Shown here piece after piece: positions 1 to 8,964 of a stretch of DNA of 64,000 nucleotides. This DNA is from Spirilliplanes yamanashiensis (GTDB lineage Bacteria; Actinomycetota; Actinomycetes; Mycobacteriales; Micromonosporaceae). Within the stretch, counting starts at the first letter, position 1. Every line of letters starts with the position of its first letter. The stretch spans positions 186,001 to 250,000 of the forward strand of contig NZ_BOOY01000036.1 of NCBI RefSeq assembly GCF_016863475.1. Direction: 5' to 3'. Position numbers and translations under genes: made by a program. The notes beneath the pieces are model-generated. The model had not been told where the DNA came from. It did no database searches and saw only the letters and a list, made by a program, of their open reading frames with translations.

Positions 1-12
1 CCAGCAACTACC

Positions 13-42
13 AGGGCGTTTACCGAAGTCGGTAGGCGCCCT
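13..42. terminator. Candidate hairpin terminator at left edge
   Basis: Outer arms AGGGCG and CGCCCT enclose inner arms TACCGA and TCGGTA with a 2-nt loop and a small internal loop. It would end a gene lying off the left edge. The stretch 43-250 has no confident gene; one frame from about 118 to 250 reads like a protein fragment (see findings). Confidence 0.35.
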
Positions 43-250
43 GAGTGCTTCCCGAGGCGTCTGACCGCAGCGGGGTCAGTGCTCATCCTCCTCGTCCCGA
101 TCCACGTCATCAGCGGAAAGCCTCCGGCTGCCGCGCGAGCTGGTCGCTTCCGGCGCGGACCGGCAGCGGCTGCGGTGGCTGAACGAGACACGACGAAGCC
201 TGGCGCCCTCCTTGAACGGAACCCCCGGGGCGAACGCTTTCCGACGCTCG

Positions 251-1003
251 TCAGTTCACGCCGATGTCGTCCGGTCCGAGGACGCCGCCGCTGTCGGACG
301 GCGGCGGGCGCAGGTCGAGCAGAAGCGGTTCTGCGATGGCCGCCGTGTCGACAGGGTCCGCGCAGAAAGGCGCAAGAGCGGCCATTCCCGGGTCGTACGG
401 CAGATCGGAGCACCGCATGCGTCCCGAGCCGCCGCCACTCCAGGTCAAAATGGAGCCGCGGACTTCGCCGCCCTGACAGGACACGACGAAGTCGGCCGTG
501 ACCCGGTTGTTCATCGAGTAGGCGATCTGGTGTGCAGGGAAATTCTCGAACGGCGTGAGGTGACGGAGGTCGTCCTCGATGGGGGAGGACTCGAAGGCTG
601 CGTTGTTTCGGACGGAAAGGCCTTCCAGTAGTGCGGGCAGCCAGCTGGGTGGGGCGTCGCCGCCGAGGACCGCCGGGTTCATCGGGGTCGTCCACGTGTT
701 CCGCTTCACGCCACGGCTGTCGAAGGTCACCACACTGGTGACCTGGTGCTCGAACCGCGGCTCCGACCACGCGACGGACCCGTCTGCGGGTGTGCAGTCG
801 GACGCCGCTGCGCGGGACTCGGCGGACGCCGAGGCGGATGCCGGCGGCTGGTGAGCCGATGGAATTTCGGCCGGCCGCGCGCATGCCAATGTCGTCATCG
901 CCACCGCGATGAGTGCCGTACTCATCGAGGCGACTGTCCGCCGGACCGGCGTGGCTGTTCCCCGCAGGTGACTGCTCTGCCTCACACGAACTATGTCGGC
1001 CGG
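251..1003 (-). CDS. Putative lipoprotein, unknown function
   Basis: About 250 residues. The N-terminus has a twin-Arg stretch followed by a hydrophobic run ending in a lipobox-like L-A-C (near residue 41), so it is probably exported and lipid-anchored. After a Pro/Ser/Ala spacer comes a soluble domain with four Cys (one each in ASDC and VVSC, then MRCSDL and APFC), which may form two disulfides. I do not recognise the family. The start is uncertain: an ATG at 1003, a GTG at 1033 and a GTG inside are all possible, and none has a good ribosome site. Base composition and codon use are less GC-extreme than the neighbours, which hints at a more recent arrival. It stands alone, read away from the hairpin at 1045-1076. 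Confidence 0.6.
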   Translation of the reverse strand, partial: PADIVRVRQSSHLRGTATPVRRTVASMSTALIAVAMTTLACARPAEIPSAHQPPASASASAESRAAASDCTPADGSVAWSEPRFEHQVTSVVTFDSRGVKRNTWTTPMNPAVLGGDAPPSWLPALLEGLSVRNNAAFESSPIEDDLRHLTPFENFPAHQIAYSMNNRVTADFVVSCQGGEVRGSILTWSGGGSGRMRCSDLPYDPGMAALAPFCADPVDTAAIAEPLLLDLRPPPSDSGGVLGPDDIGVN

Positions 1004-1044
1004 CATCTCCAGTGACTTGATGCAGATCACCACCCGGGCCCGAG

Positions 1045-1076
1045 TTCAGGCCCAGCCGGTATCGGCTGGGCCTGAA
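1045..1076 (-). terminator. Strong hairpin terminator
   Basis: Perfect 13-bp arms TTCAGGCCCAGCC / GGCTGGGCCTGAA with a 6-nt loop. It lies about 40 nt past the ancestral stop (1115) of the EEP-family gene and ahead of the lipoprotein gene. The frameshifted EEP reading frame runs through it to 1027, which supports 1115 as the original gene end. Confidence 0.75.
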
Positions 1077-1114
1077 CCCGTTTCTGACCCCACGCCGGCT
1101 CGGCCGACTCCCCG

Positions 1115-2034
1115 TCAGGGCAGGGTGACCGTGGCGACGATCGCGCGGTGGTCGCTGGACCGCTGGTGACCGGCGGGATCGGGGTGCCGTCGTACGGCCC
1201 CCAGGTGGCGATCAGGCCCGTGCCGAGGGCGTCGGCCGCGTCGGTGTAGCCGGTGCCGAGCACGCGGCGCATCGCGGCGTGGTCCAGCGTCGCGTTGAAG
1301 TCGCCCAGCAGGATGCGCAGCGGCCCGCCGGCGGTGGCCGGCGGCTGGGCGGCCAGGTCGGCGCGCCAGACGTCCAGCCGTTGCCGGGTGGCCGGGGCCC
1401 GCGGGTGCGCGGACTCGACGAGCACGGGCGGGCCGCCCGGGACGGCGACCGTGCCGTACGACTGGGCGAAGCCGCCGCCGTTGCGGCGCATCCCCGTGTC
1501 GCTCAGCGGGTGCCTCGACCACAGCCCGGAGCCGGTGGTGACGACCTCGGCGTTGCTCTGCCGGTGCGGCAGCTCCGCGGCGAGCCCGGCGGCGACCAGC
1601 GCGGCCTCGCCGTCCGAGGTGTACTCCTGCAACGCCAGCACGTCGACGCGGTACCGCCGGACCAGGTCGACGAGCTGCGCCGGGTCGGCGCTGCCGACGA
1701 ACATGTTGGAGGTCATCACCCGCAGCTGCGGTCCGCGGGCGGCGGGCCGGTCGTCCGGCAGCGCGCGGGGCAGCACGGCACCGACCAAACCGACCGCCGC
1801 GACGACGGCCAACGCCCCGGGCAGCCACCGCCGGCGCAGCAGGGCGGCCAGCGCCAGCGGCACCGACCAGGCGGCGACGTACGGGGTGAAGGCGAACAGC
1901 TGCACGAGCGCGCTGCGTTCCCAGCCGCCCAGCCGGACCACCGCCCAGAGCAGCCCCGGCAGCACCAGGACCCACCACAGCAGGACGCCCCGCCGCCTGC
2001 GGGTCGGCGGTGGGGCGTCCTCGGTGATCGTCAT
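1115..2034 (-). pseudogene. Membrane-anchored endonuclease/exonuclease/phosphatase-family protein, 3' end disrupted
   Basis: Three N-terminal membrane helices (about residues 15-105) are followed by an EEP (exonuclease III-like) domain: T-S-N-M-F, the catalytic Glu in LALQEY, and GDFNATLDH. Family members usually continue after 'YDGTPIPPV' with a D-H strand and finish with S-D-H-R. Here the open frame goes into nonsense after PPV and stops only at 1027, while the expected ending SSDHRAIVATVTLP appears in another frame and stops at 1115. So a short stretch, not a multiple of 3, is missing near 1165-1185. The active site would lack its C-terminal Asp-His, so the protein is probably inactive unless this is a sequencing error. 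Start ATG 2034. Nothing else is seen between 2035 and 2240. Confidence 0.7.
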
Positions 2035-2240
2035 GCGACAGACGGTAATCGCCGGGCGGACAGCGTCGTGCCGGTCCAGGGTGCCGTCGGCGCCCCGGGT
2101 CGGGAGCCGGCTCACGGGCACCGACGATCTCCTGGAACACCTGGTTGGCCGGCGTCCAGCGCCGCGGGTGAGCTTCCGGCGGGCCCGAGCCGAGCCCGGA
2201 GGCGCCGTGGGCGCCCGTTCTGCTGTCCGGCGGCGGGGCG

Positions 2241-3818
2241 CTACAGGCGGAAGCGGTCGACGATCTGGCGGAGGTCGCCCGACATGGTGGCGAGCTGACG
2301 GGCGGCGCGGTCCGCCTCCGCGGCGCCCTCCGTGGTCCGGCTGACGGAGGTGGCCACCTCGTTGATGGTGTCCGCCACGGTGCCGCCGGCCTGGGCGGCC
2401 ACGGCGACGCTGCGGCTCATCTCGTTCGTCGTGACGGTCTGTTCCTCGACGGCGGAGGCGATCGTGGTCTGGAACTCGCTGATCCGGCCGATGATGTCGC
2501 TGATCTCGCCGATCGCCGTGACGGCGTTCTTCGTGTCGCCCTGGATGGCCGAGACGCGGTGGCCGATGTCCTCGGTCGCCTTCGCGGTCTCCTGGGCCAG
2601 GTCCTTCACCTCGCTCGCGACGACGGCGAAGCCCTTGCCGGCCTCGCCGGCGCGGGCCGCCTCGATGGTGGCGTTGAGGGCGAGCAGGTTGGTCTGTTCC
2701 GCGATCGCCGTGATCACCTTGATCACGTTGCCGATCTGCGCCGACGATTCTCCCAGCTTCGCCATCACGTCCGCGGTCGTGTGGGTCACGTCCACCGCGC
2801 GAGCGGCGACGCCGGCGGCCTGGGTGGCGCTGTGGCTGATCTCGCGGATGGACGCGCCCATCTGCTCGGCGCCCGCGGCGACGGTCTGCACGTTGGCGGA
2901 CATGTCGGCCGCCGAGCGGGCGACGGCGGCGGCCTGGCGGGAGCCGGCGTCGGCGTTGGTGGCGCTGTCCCGGCTCGTGCGCGTCAGGTCCTGGGCGGCG
3001 TCGCCCAGGGCCGCCGAGTGACTCGTCAGGTCGTGGACGGTCCGGCGCAGCGTCTCCGAGGCCTGGCGCAGCGAGCCCGCCATCCGGCCCAGTTCGTCGT
3101 TCTGCCGGACGTCGGCGTCCTGCGAGAGGTCGCCCGCCGCGACGGCGTCGAGCACCCCGGACACGCGGCGCAGGGGCTGGACGATGAGCCGGGCCACCAG
3201 CAGCGCGATGGCGGCGGCCAGGACGACGGCCGCGAGGAACACCACGACCACGGCGGTGCGCGTCTTCGCCACCGTGGCGTCGAAGTCCTGGCCGGCGACC
3301 AGCGCCTCGTTGGCCCGGGTCGTCTCGGCGTCGAACAGCTGCTCGTAGGTCTTGCGCAGGTCGCGGTTGGGCCCGAGGGCCGCCGCCACGGCCGCGTCGC
3401 GGTTCGTGCCGTACGTGGTGAACTCCGTCTGCAGCGCCGCGAACCACGCGTCCGTCGCGGCCTGGATCCGGCCGACCGCCTCCTGCTCGCCGGCGGCCGC
3501 GATCGAGCGGGCCGCCGTCAGGCTCTCGTCGACGGCCTCCTTGCGGCCGAGCGCCTCGTCGCGGAAGTCGGTGTCACCGTTGATCAGGTAGCCGCGCTCG
3601 TCGTTCGCGGCGGCCTTCGCCGACAGGGCGGCCGTGTTCAGGTGGGTGATGTACCGGACGGCCTGCCCGATCTCCTGCGCGCGGGTGCGCTGCAGGTCGC
3701 TGATCCCGACGAGGGCGGTGCCCCCGGTGACGAGCGTGCCGACGACGGCCACCCCGGCGACGACGAGAATCTTGGTCGCGACACTGCGGTCGCGCATCCA
3801 GCGCCCCACGACGGACAC
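2241..3818 (-). CDS. Methyl-accepting chemotaxis protein with CHASE3-like sensor
   Basis: 525 residues. TM1 is at about 17-38. An extracytoplasmic helical domain carries the CHASE3 hallmark [10 protein letters not shown] (near 73-82). TM2 is at about 188-210, then HAMP (about 211-263), then a coiled-coil signalling domain whose hairpin tip contains [18 protein letters not shown] (around 370). It is a membrane chemoreceptor that should couple to CheA/CheW. No CheR-binding pentapeptide is visible at the C-terminus. No che gene is in the window, so it is an orphan receptor working with a che cluster elsewhere. Motile zoospores in Actinoplanes-type genera would explain it. Confidence 0.93.
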   Translation of the reverse strand: MSVVGRWMRDRSVATKILVVAGVAVVGTLVTGGTALVGISDLQRTRAQEIGQAVRYITHLNTAALSAKAAANDERGYLINGDTDFRDEALGRKEAVDESLTAARSIAAAGEQEAVGRIQAATDAWFAALQTEFTTYGTNRDAAVAAALGPNRDLRKTYEQLFDAETTRANEALVAGQDFDATVAKTRTAVVVVFLAAVVLAAAIALLVARLIVQPLRRVSGVLDAVAAGDLSQDADVRQNDELGRMAGSLRQASETLRRTVHDLTSHSAALGDAAQDLTRTSRDSATNADAGSRQAAAVARSAADMSANVQTVAAGAEQMGASIREISHSATQAAGVAARAVDVTHTTADVMAKLGESSAQIGNVIKVITAIAEQTNLLALNATIEAARAGEAGKGFAVVASEVKDLAQETAKATEDIGHRVSAIQGDTKNAVTAIGEISDIIGRISEFQTTIASAVEEQTVTTNEMSRSVAVAAQAGGTVADTINEVATSVSRTTEGAAEADRAARQLATMSGDLRQIVDRFRL

Positions 3819-4004
3819 ACCGTTCTCCGCATCTACCGCCGCGCGGCGATTGTCACGGGCGCCCCTGTGTCGCCGTGGCGTCCGACCTCCGGTCCAAACG
3901 GTCTGACGATAGGCAGGTCACCGCGGGGGTCACGCGGCATTCGGCAAAGATGGCGGCACTGCGTCGTCTCCGGGAGTTCCGCGGCGGCGCCGGCACGAGG
4001 GCGT

Positions 4005-4634
4005 CTAGCCGTCGCGGGCCTCCCACCAGAAGGTGGGGGTGGCGGTGAGGCCCTGCGCGGCGGGGTCGTTCTGGATGGAGGCGGTGAACCGGTACGTCAC
4101 GGTCGTGCCGGCGGTCCACGTGGTCGGCGACCCGCTGGTGGGGTCCTGCAGGCCTGAGGCGTGGCTGCCGTGGGCCGACGCCAGGCCGGCGAGCGTCCCC
4201 GAGTACATGACGCCGGACGCGGCGGCGTAGGTGGCGCTGTCCGGGGTGAAGCCGGTGCAGTCGGGCAGGGTGGTGCCGGTGGTGGTGCCGCGTTCGACGG
4301 TCAGGTTGAGGTAGGTGGCCAGGCCGGTGCCGCCGGACGCGGCGAACAGGCGCACCCGGGCGGGCACGGTGCCGGTGTAGGTCACCCGGATGCACCCGGT
4401 GACGGGGGCGTCGCCCGGCCGGCCGTCGTTCATGGTGAGCAGGGCGACCGCGGGGGTCGGCGTGTTGGCGTCCAGCGCGACGGTGCCGGCGGCGAAGGTG
4501 TTCGGCGGGTTGGCGGCGGTGCCGGAGAACGCCGCCCCGACGGTCGGCAGGCTGCCCAGCAGGCCCACGGCCGCGACGGCGGCGAGTGGGTAGAGCCACG
4601 AAACCCTCGACCGGGACGTGATGCAGGTGAGCAT
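4005..4634 (-). CDS. TasA/camelysin-like secreted protein (SipW-cognate type)
   Basis: 209 residues. After a basic stretch and one hydrophobic helix the sequence AAFSGTAANPPNTFAAGTV follows, the pattern seen just after cleavage in TasA/CalY-type proteins processed by SipW-like signal peptidases. The rest is Thr/Ser-rich beta-sandwich sequence with a Cys pair (TGCIR, PDCTGF) and ends in a WW-containing strand. Start ATG 4634 is chosen because GGAGGG sits 8-10 nt upstream; an ATG at 4655 is also in frame. The neighbour 4703-5995, 70 nt upstream and on the same strand, starts with a related signal, so they probably form a unit of surface or fibre proteins. The usual dedicated signal peptidase gene is absent here. 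Confidence 0.7.
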   Translation of the reverse strand: MLTCITSRSRVSWLYPLAAVAAVGLLGSLPTVGAAFSGTAANPPNTFAAGTVALDANTPTPAVALLTMNDGRPGDAPVTGCIRVTYTGTVPARVRLFAASGGTGLATYLNLTVERGTTTGTTLPDCTGFTPDSATYAAASGVMYSGTLAGLASAHGSHASGLQDPTSGSPTTWTAGTTVTYRFTASIQNDPAAQGLTATPTFWWEARDG

Positions 4635-4702
4635 GCCCGGCTCCCTCCGCTTCATGACGTCACGGAAGACGATCGACCGGGCATGCCGGGAGCTGAGCGT
4701 GC

Positions 4703-5995
4703 TCAGGACGAGATGTCGGCCTCGACGAAGACGGCGTCGAAGTAGGGCTGACCGCCCATGGCCGTGGCGTACCCCATCCGGGCCCGCAGCGCGTTGAGCT
4801 TGGCGACGGTCCACGGGCCGCTGCCCGCGGCGACCGGGGTGGCCTTGTACTGGCCGGCGGACGTGCCGGGGCTCATGTCGCCGGACAGCACGACCCGTTC
4901 GGTGGCGTCGTCGAACAGCGACACCTTCGCGGAGTTGGCCTGGGTGGCCGAGGACCGCACGGACAGCAGGCCCTGGACGGCGTTGACGCATCCCGGCTGG
5001 GCGGTGTTCTGCAGGCCGACCTCGAGGTAGGCGTTGGCGTCGACGGCGGTCTGCTTGACGAAGTCCGTCATGGTGCTCATCGGGACGTCGTCGAGCCGGT
5101 CCCACGAGGCGCCGGTCACGGCGGTGCTGTCGTCGTTCTGCAGGTACCCGTTGGCGTCGGTCACGGCGGTGACCGAGTCGGGCGCCAGCCGGTGGATCCC
5201 GCCGGGCCCGATCGGGTAGTTGGCGGTGTCGGTGTCGACGACGATGTCGTCGAACCTGATGTCGAACATGTCGCCGGAGGTGTTGCCGCCCCAGCGCAGC
5301 GTGAAGAAGTTGCCGCTCGTGCCGGCGTAGGTGGCCTGGGTCTGGGCGACGCCGTCGACGGCCCAGTCGGCCACGTTGGGGTTCGCGGTGGTGTTCATCC
5401 GCGCGTCGACGACGTACCAGGTGCCGGCTGTCACGGTCATGCTGGACAGCTGCTTGGTGCCGGACCCGTACCCGAAGGTGAACCGCTGGGCGGCGGCGTT
5501 GTAGCCGAGCTGGCCCGACCGGGTCTGGCCGGCGTCGTTGACGAACTCCGCCAGTTGCGCCACGTCGCCGCTGGGCAGCGCGTTCAGGCGGATGGCGAAC
5601 CTCGTCACGAGCGTCTTGGTCACGGCGATGGTGGTCGCCACGTACTGCTGGCTGCCGCTGGCCGACGCGTCGACGATGCGCAGGGCGTAGGCGCCGGTGC
5701 GGGGCGCGGCGGTGTCCAGGGTCGAGCCGCCGCCGTTGATGATGTTGAAGAAGCCGTTGCCGCCGGTGGTGAGCACGCCACCCTCGAAGCCGGACATCCA
5801 CACCGGCGTCATCGTCCTGGCCACGCACGTGACGAACTGGGACGCCGCGCTCAACGAGCCTGTGGCCGACACGGTCGCGCTGAACGCCGCGAAGCTCTGC
5901 CGCCAGAGCGCGCTGGCCGCCAGCACGACGAGCAGGCAGACGACCACCACGATGCGCCTCACGACGGTTGTCATCGGCAGGCGGCGGCGCGCCAT
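4703..5995 (-). CDS. Secreted two-domain beta-sandwich protein
   Basis: 430 residues. The basic start and hydrophobic helix (about 10-30) run into SFAAFSATVSATGSLSAA, like the SipW-type region of its neighbour. Residues about 65-245 look like a concanavalin-like jelly-roll (a GFEGG start, alternating beta strands, FDIRFDDIVVDT near the end), followed by a linker NYPIGPGGIHRL. A second beta domain of about 170 residues follows. It is likely a cell-surface or matrix protein that may bind glycans; no enzyme motif is visible. It is probably co-transcribed with the shorter protein downstream. The divergent region 5996-6161 would hold promoters for it and for the sigma factor gene. Confidence 0.65.
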   Translation of the reverse strand: MARRRLPMTTVVRRIVVVVCLLVVLAASALWRQSFAAFSATVSATGSLSAASQFVTCVARTMTPVWMSGFEGGVLTTGGNGFFNIINGGGSTLDTAAPRTGAYALRIVDASASGSQQYVATTIAVTKTLVTRFAIRLNALPSGDVAQLAEFVNDAGQTRSGQLGYNAAAQRFTFGYGSGTKQLSSMTVTAGTWYVVDARMNTTANPNVADWAVDGVAQTQATYAGTSGNFFTLRWGGNTSGDMFDIRFDDIVVDTDTANYPIGPGGIHRLAPDSVTAVTDANGYLQNDDSTAVTGASWDRLDDVPMSTMTDFVKQTAVDANAYLEVGLQNTAQPGCVNAVQGLLSVRSSATQANSAKVSLFDDATERVVLSGDMSPGTSAGQYKATPVAAGSGPWTVAKLNALRARMGYATAMGGQPYFDAVFVEADISS

Positions 5996-6161
5996 GAGCC
6001 TGCCGGCTCCGGTTCATCCGGCGTTCCCGGAAATCGGAATACGTCTGATAATTAGCGGGCGGAAATCACATCGACGCGACGGCGAACAATGGTGGCCGCC
6101 CGCGTTTCGGCCGCCGCGGCACAAGGAAATGTGGTGCGTAGTCGTCTCCGAGGAGCATGCG

Positions 6162-6947
6162 TTGACCACTACGCCGATGCACGTCCGCATGAGCCGCAGC
6201 GCCGACGAGCTGCGGGCTGACGAGTTGCTGCGGGAGTTCGCGACGGCGCCCGCCGGTGCGCCCGATCGGGAGTCGCTGCGGGCCCGCGCCATCGAGGCGT
6301 GGGTACCGATGGCCAACCGCCTCGCCCGCCGCTACGCCGGCCGCGGTGAACCCACCGACGACCTGCAGCAGACCGCGACGGTCGGCCTCATCAAGGCCGT
6401 GGACCGTTACGACGCCGACCGCGGCATCGACTTCGCCGTCTTCGCGATCCCCACCATCGTCGGCGAGATCAAGCGGCACTTCCGCGACCGCACCTGGTCG
6501 GTGCGGGTGCCGCGCCGGCTGCAGGAGCTGCGCCCGGCGATCAACGACGCCAACGACACCCTCACCCACGCGCTCGGCCGCGCCCCGACCGTCGCCGACA
6601 TCGCGGCACACCTGGGCGTCACGGAGGACGACGTCGTGGAGGGCCTCGAGGGCGCCCGGGCCTATCAGGCCACGTCGCTGGCCACCCCGGTTGGGGGCGA
6701 CAGCGGCGCCATGGAGCTCGGCGACACCCTCGGCGCCGAGGACGGCGGCTTCGAGCTGGCCGAGCTGCGCCTCGACCTGGGCCCCGCCCTGGCCGCCCTG
6801 GACGAGCGCGAGCGGCGGATCATCACCCTGCGCTTCTACGGCAACCTGACGCAGACCCAGATCGCGGAGCAGGTCGGCATCTCCCAGATGCACGTCTCCC
6901 GCCTGATCACCCGGGCGCTCCGCAAACTGCGCCACCGGATGGCCTGA
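6162..6947 (+). CDS. RNA polymerase sigma factor, SigB/SigF/SigG family
   Basis: 261 residues. Region 2 is clear (DDLQQTATVGLIKAVDRYD, then FAVFAIPTIVGEIKRHFRD). Region 3 follows (RVPRRLQELRPAIND... LGRAPTVADIAAHLG). Region 4 has the helix-turn-helix NLTQTQIAEQVGISQMHVSRL. This is a stress/sporulation-type group 3 sigma factor that directs RNA polymerase to alternative promoters. The start is best placed at TTG 6162, because GAGGAG lies 6 nt before it; ATG 6177 is also in frame but lacks a good ribosome site. Factors of this family are commonly controlled by an RsbW-like anti-sigma kinase, and none is encoded next to it. Confidence 0.9.
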   Translation: MTTTPMHVRMSRSADELRADELLREFATAPAGAPDRESLRARAIEAWVPMANRLARRYAGRGEPTDDLQQTATVGLIKAVDRYDADRGIDFAVFAIPTIVGEIKRHFRDRTWSVRVPRRLQELRPAINDANDTLTHALGRAPTVADIAAHLGVTEDDVVEGLEGARAYQATSLATPVGGDSGAMELGDTLGAEDGGFELAELRLDLGPALAALDERERRIITLRFYGNLTQTQIAEQVGISQMHVSRLITRALRKLRHRMA

Positions 6948-7096
6948 ACGGCCTACGCCGGCTGACGGGAATCCGCGAAGTGTGATTCACCGGTGATGAA
7001 TGGTCGTCATCATGTCGGGGGGACTCCGCCCCATTCCCGCTGTCTCACGAGGCAACGCACGCCGCAGCATCGGGACCGGCTCGAAAGGCACACGAG

Positions 7097-7531
7097 ATGA
7101 CCACCGTTCCGATGCGGGTGCTGCTCGTCGACGACGACGACGCCGACCTGGCGCTCATCACCGAGGCGTTCGAGGGTCACCGGGTGCCGGCGCGGCTGCA
7201 CGTCGCCCGGGACGGCGTCGAGGCGCTGGACTATCTGCACAGCGGAGCCGTGCGCCCGGACATGATCCTGCTGGACCTCAACATGCCGCGCATGGACGGC
7301 CGGGAGGTCCTCGCCGCCGTGAAGCAGGACCCGGCGCTGTCCGCCATCCCGGTCGTCGTGTTCACCACCTCGGACCAACCGGACGACATCACGGCCAGCT
7401 ACCTGCGCCACGCGAACGCGTACGTCACCAAGCCGATGGAGCTGGACGACTTCACGGCGGCGGTCGACAGCATCCACACCTTCTACGGCGACCTGGCGGT
7501 GCGGTCCCCGGGGCTAGGAACCGGCCTGTGA
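7097..7531 (+). CDS. Single-domain response regulator (Rcp1-like)
   Basis: 144 residues forming only a receiver domain: the acidic cluster VDDDDAD near residue 12, phospho-acceptor Asp in ILLDLNMP (about 59), a Thr in VVFTTSDQ and the conserved Lys in YVTKP. The spacing and the LDLNMPRMDG sequence match Rcp1-type regulators that partner phytochrome-like or multi-sensor histidine kinases. It has no output domain, so it should act by protein contact or phosphorelay. No kinase is adjacent. Its 3' end overlaps the convergent frameshifted gene by 18 nt. Confidence 0.92.
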   Translation: MTTVPMRVLLVDDDDADLALITEAFEGHRVPARLHVARDGVEALDYLHSGAVRPDMILLDLNMPRMDGREVLAAVKQDPALSAIPVVVFTTSDQPDDITASYLRHANAYVTKPMELDDFTAAVDSIHTFYGDLAVRSPGLGTGL

Positions 7532-8165
7532 GACGGCGATCGTCCAGTCGCAGCCGGACACGCTGAACCGGCCGGTGCTGACGTCGACCCGACCCGACGC
7601 CGCCGGCGTTACTGAGGCGGCCGGGGCCGGTCGCCGTGCCGGTGACGGTGAAGGGCTTGCCGCTGGGGACGTTCCAGAAGGAGTTGTCGGCACGCTGGAC
7701 GCCGTCCGCCTCGAGGGTGACGACGACGGGCTGCTTCGGCTCCGGCGGCTGGGGTGCGGTGACCGGAGGCGCCGGCGGGGACTGCACGGTGATCGCGTCG
7801 TAGCGGACGGCCGCCTTCCGCGTCGCGTTGCCGCGGTACACCGCGCGGAAGGTGCCGCCGGCGGACGCGCGTACGACGCGCCGGAAGCTGCCGTTGCTCG
7901 CGGCCCGCGCCGATGCGGTGAACGCCCACGCCGTCGCGCCGCGTTCGAGGAAGTACAGGTCGACGCGGCCCGCGTTGCCGGTCCTGCCGTACTTCGCCCG
8001 GCCGGCCAGCGTCACCGGCGCGCCGCTGGTGACCGACGCGGGCGACGCCGAGAACGTCATGGTGACGGGCTTCTTCCCGGGCGCTACCTGTGCCGGCGCA
8101 GCGGTGAACAGCATCAGCACCGCCGTGCCGATGGCCGACACCAGGTGGGTGGCGCGAGACCTCAC
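7514..8165 (-). pseudogene. Secreted Ig-like protein with a 5-bp-repeat frameshift
   Basis: GTG start at 8165 with AAGGAG upstream. A signal peptide (about 1-27, ending in APAQ) is followed by a beta-sandwich Ig-like domain (FSASPASVTSGAPVTLAG... FRAVYRGNAT) and a Pro-rich linker. In frame, the sequence runs to nonsense after SNAGGVGSG and stops at 7452, inside the opposite response-regulator gene. Adding one GGTCG unit to the two-copy GGTCG tandem (about 7588-7600) restores GVGSGRVDVSTGRFSVSG and a natural end SQAGS with a TAG at 7514-7516. So the gene seems to have lost one 5-bp unit: slippage, phase variation, or a sequence error. Confidence 0.6.
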
Positions 8166-8262
8166 AGGGCTCCTTCCGCCGGACTGTGGCGACTCACCGT
8201 CACCAGCAGGTCAGGGATACCTTGCACTAGCGCAGACCGGTTTGCTGTGGAAACCTATTGGC

Positions 8263-8964
8263 ATGACGACAGACACGGCCTCCGTCGGCGGCGATCCCCG
8301 CCGGCTCCTATCCGACGTGCGCGCCCTCGCCCACCGCGTGCGTCTCGACCAACGGATGACCTGGGCGGCGCTGCTCGTGCTGGCCGCGGCGACCCTCGTC
8401 GCGATCCCGTTCGACTGGTTCGGCATGCGGGTGGACTGCCGCCCCGACGGCGGCTGCACGTACGCCCGCCGGGGCATGCTCTTCTACTGGCCGGCCGCGA
8501 TGGTGCTGGCGTACGCCACGATCGCCGTCCTGTACGTGCGGGCCGCGCGGGCGCGGGGGGTGGGCGCCCGGGTACTGCCGTACGCGATCACCGGCGCGGC
8601 GACGACCGTCGTGTTCCCCGCGGCCTGGCTGGCGGTGAACCTGTACTTCCGGAGCAACCCGTACCCGGACCAGCCGCTGCCGTACTGGTTCTTCGTGCTG
8701 GACCGGCTGGTCATGCCCTGGGGCATGATCGGGGTGGCCCTGCTGGTGCTGGCCTGGCTGGAGCGCAACACCGCGCTGGCGCTGTTCACCGGCGGCTACC
8801 TGGCGCTGGTGCTGCTGGTCCTGCCGATGTCCGACGGCTTCGGCCCGCCGCACTTCGGCATCCGGGCGGGCATGGCGGTGCCGCAGCTCATCGTGGGCGC
8901 CGTGCTGCTGCTGGGCGCGGCCGGGTTCGCGCTCGCCGACCGGCGCCGCAGGCGGACGCCGTGA
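8263..8964 (+). CDS. Multi-pass membrane protein, unknown function
   Basis: 233 residues. A cytoplasmic N-terminal stretch rich in Arg (RRLLSDVRALAHRVRLDQR) is followed by about six membrane helices, with a short Cys-containing loop (RVDCRPDGGCTYARRG) between the first two that could form a disulfide outside. I do not recognise a transporter or enzyme signature. The stop codon overlaps the GTG of the next gene by 4 nt, so the two are translationally coupled. Membrane protein/winged-helix pairs of this kind are common in actinomycetes, and the regulator probably controls the pair. Confidence 0.75.
   Translation: MTTDTASVGGDPRRLLSDVRALAHRVRLDQRMTWAALLVLAAATLVAIPFDWFGMRVDCRPDGGCTYARRGMLFYWPAAMVLAYATIAVLYVRAARARGVGARVLPYAITGAATTVVFPAAWLAVNLYFRSNPYPDQPLPYWFFVLDRLVMPWGMIGVALLVLAWLERNTALALFTGGYLALVLLVLPMSDGFGPPHFGIRAGMAVPQLIVGAVLLLGAAGFALADRRRRRTP

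Noticed and set aside
1027-3447. 806-residue minus-strand frame spanning two genes
   Set aside because: Its first two thirds are a shadow of the chemoreceptor gene; only the last part from 2034 is a real reading frame.
7452-7513. Extension of the secreted protein gene to 7452
   Set aside because: The extension is nonsense inside the response-regulator gene; the natural end appears at 7514 in the shifted frame.
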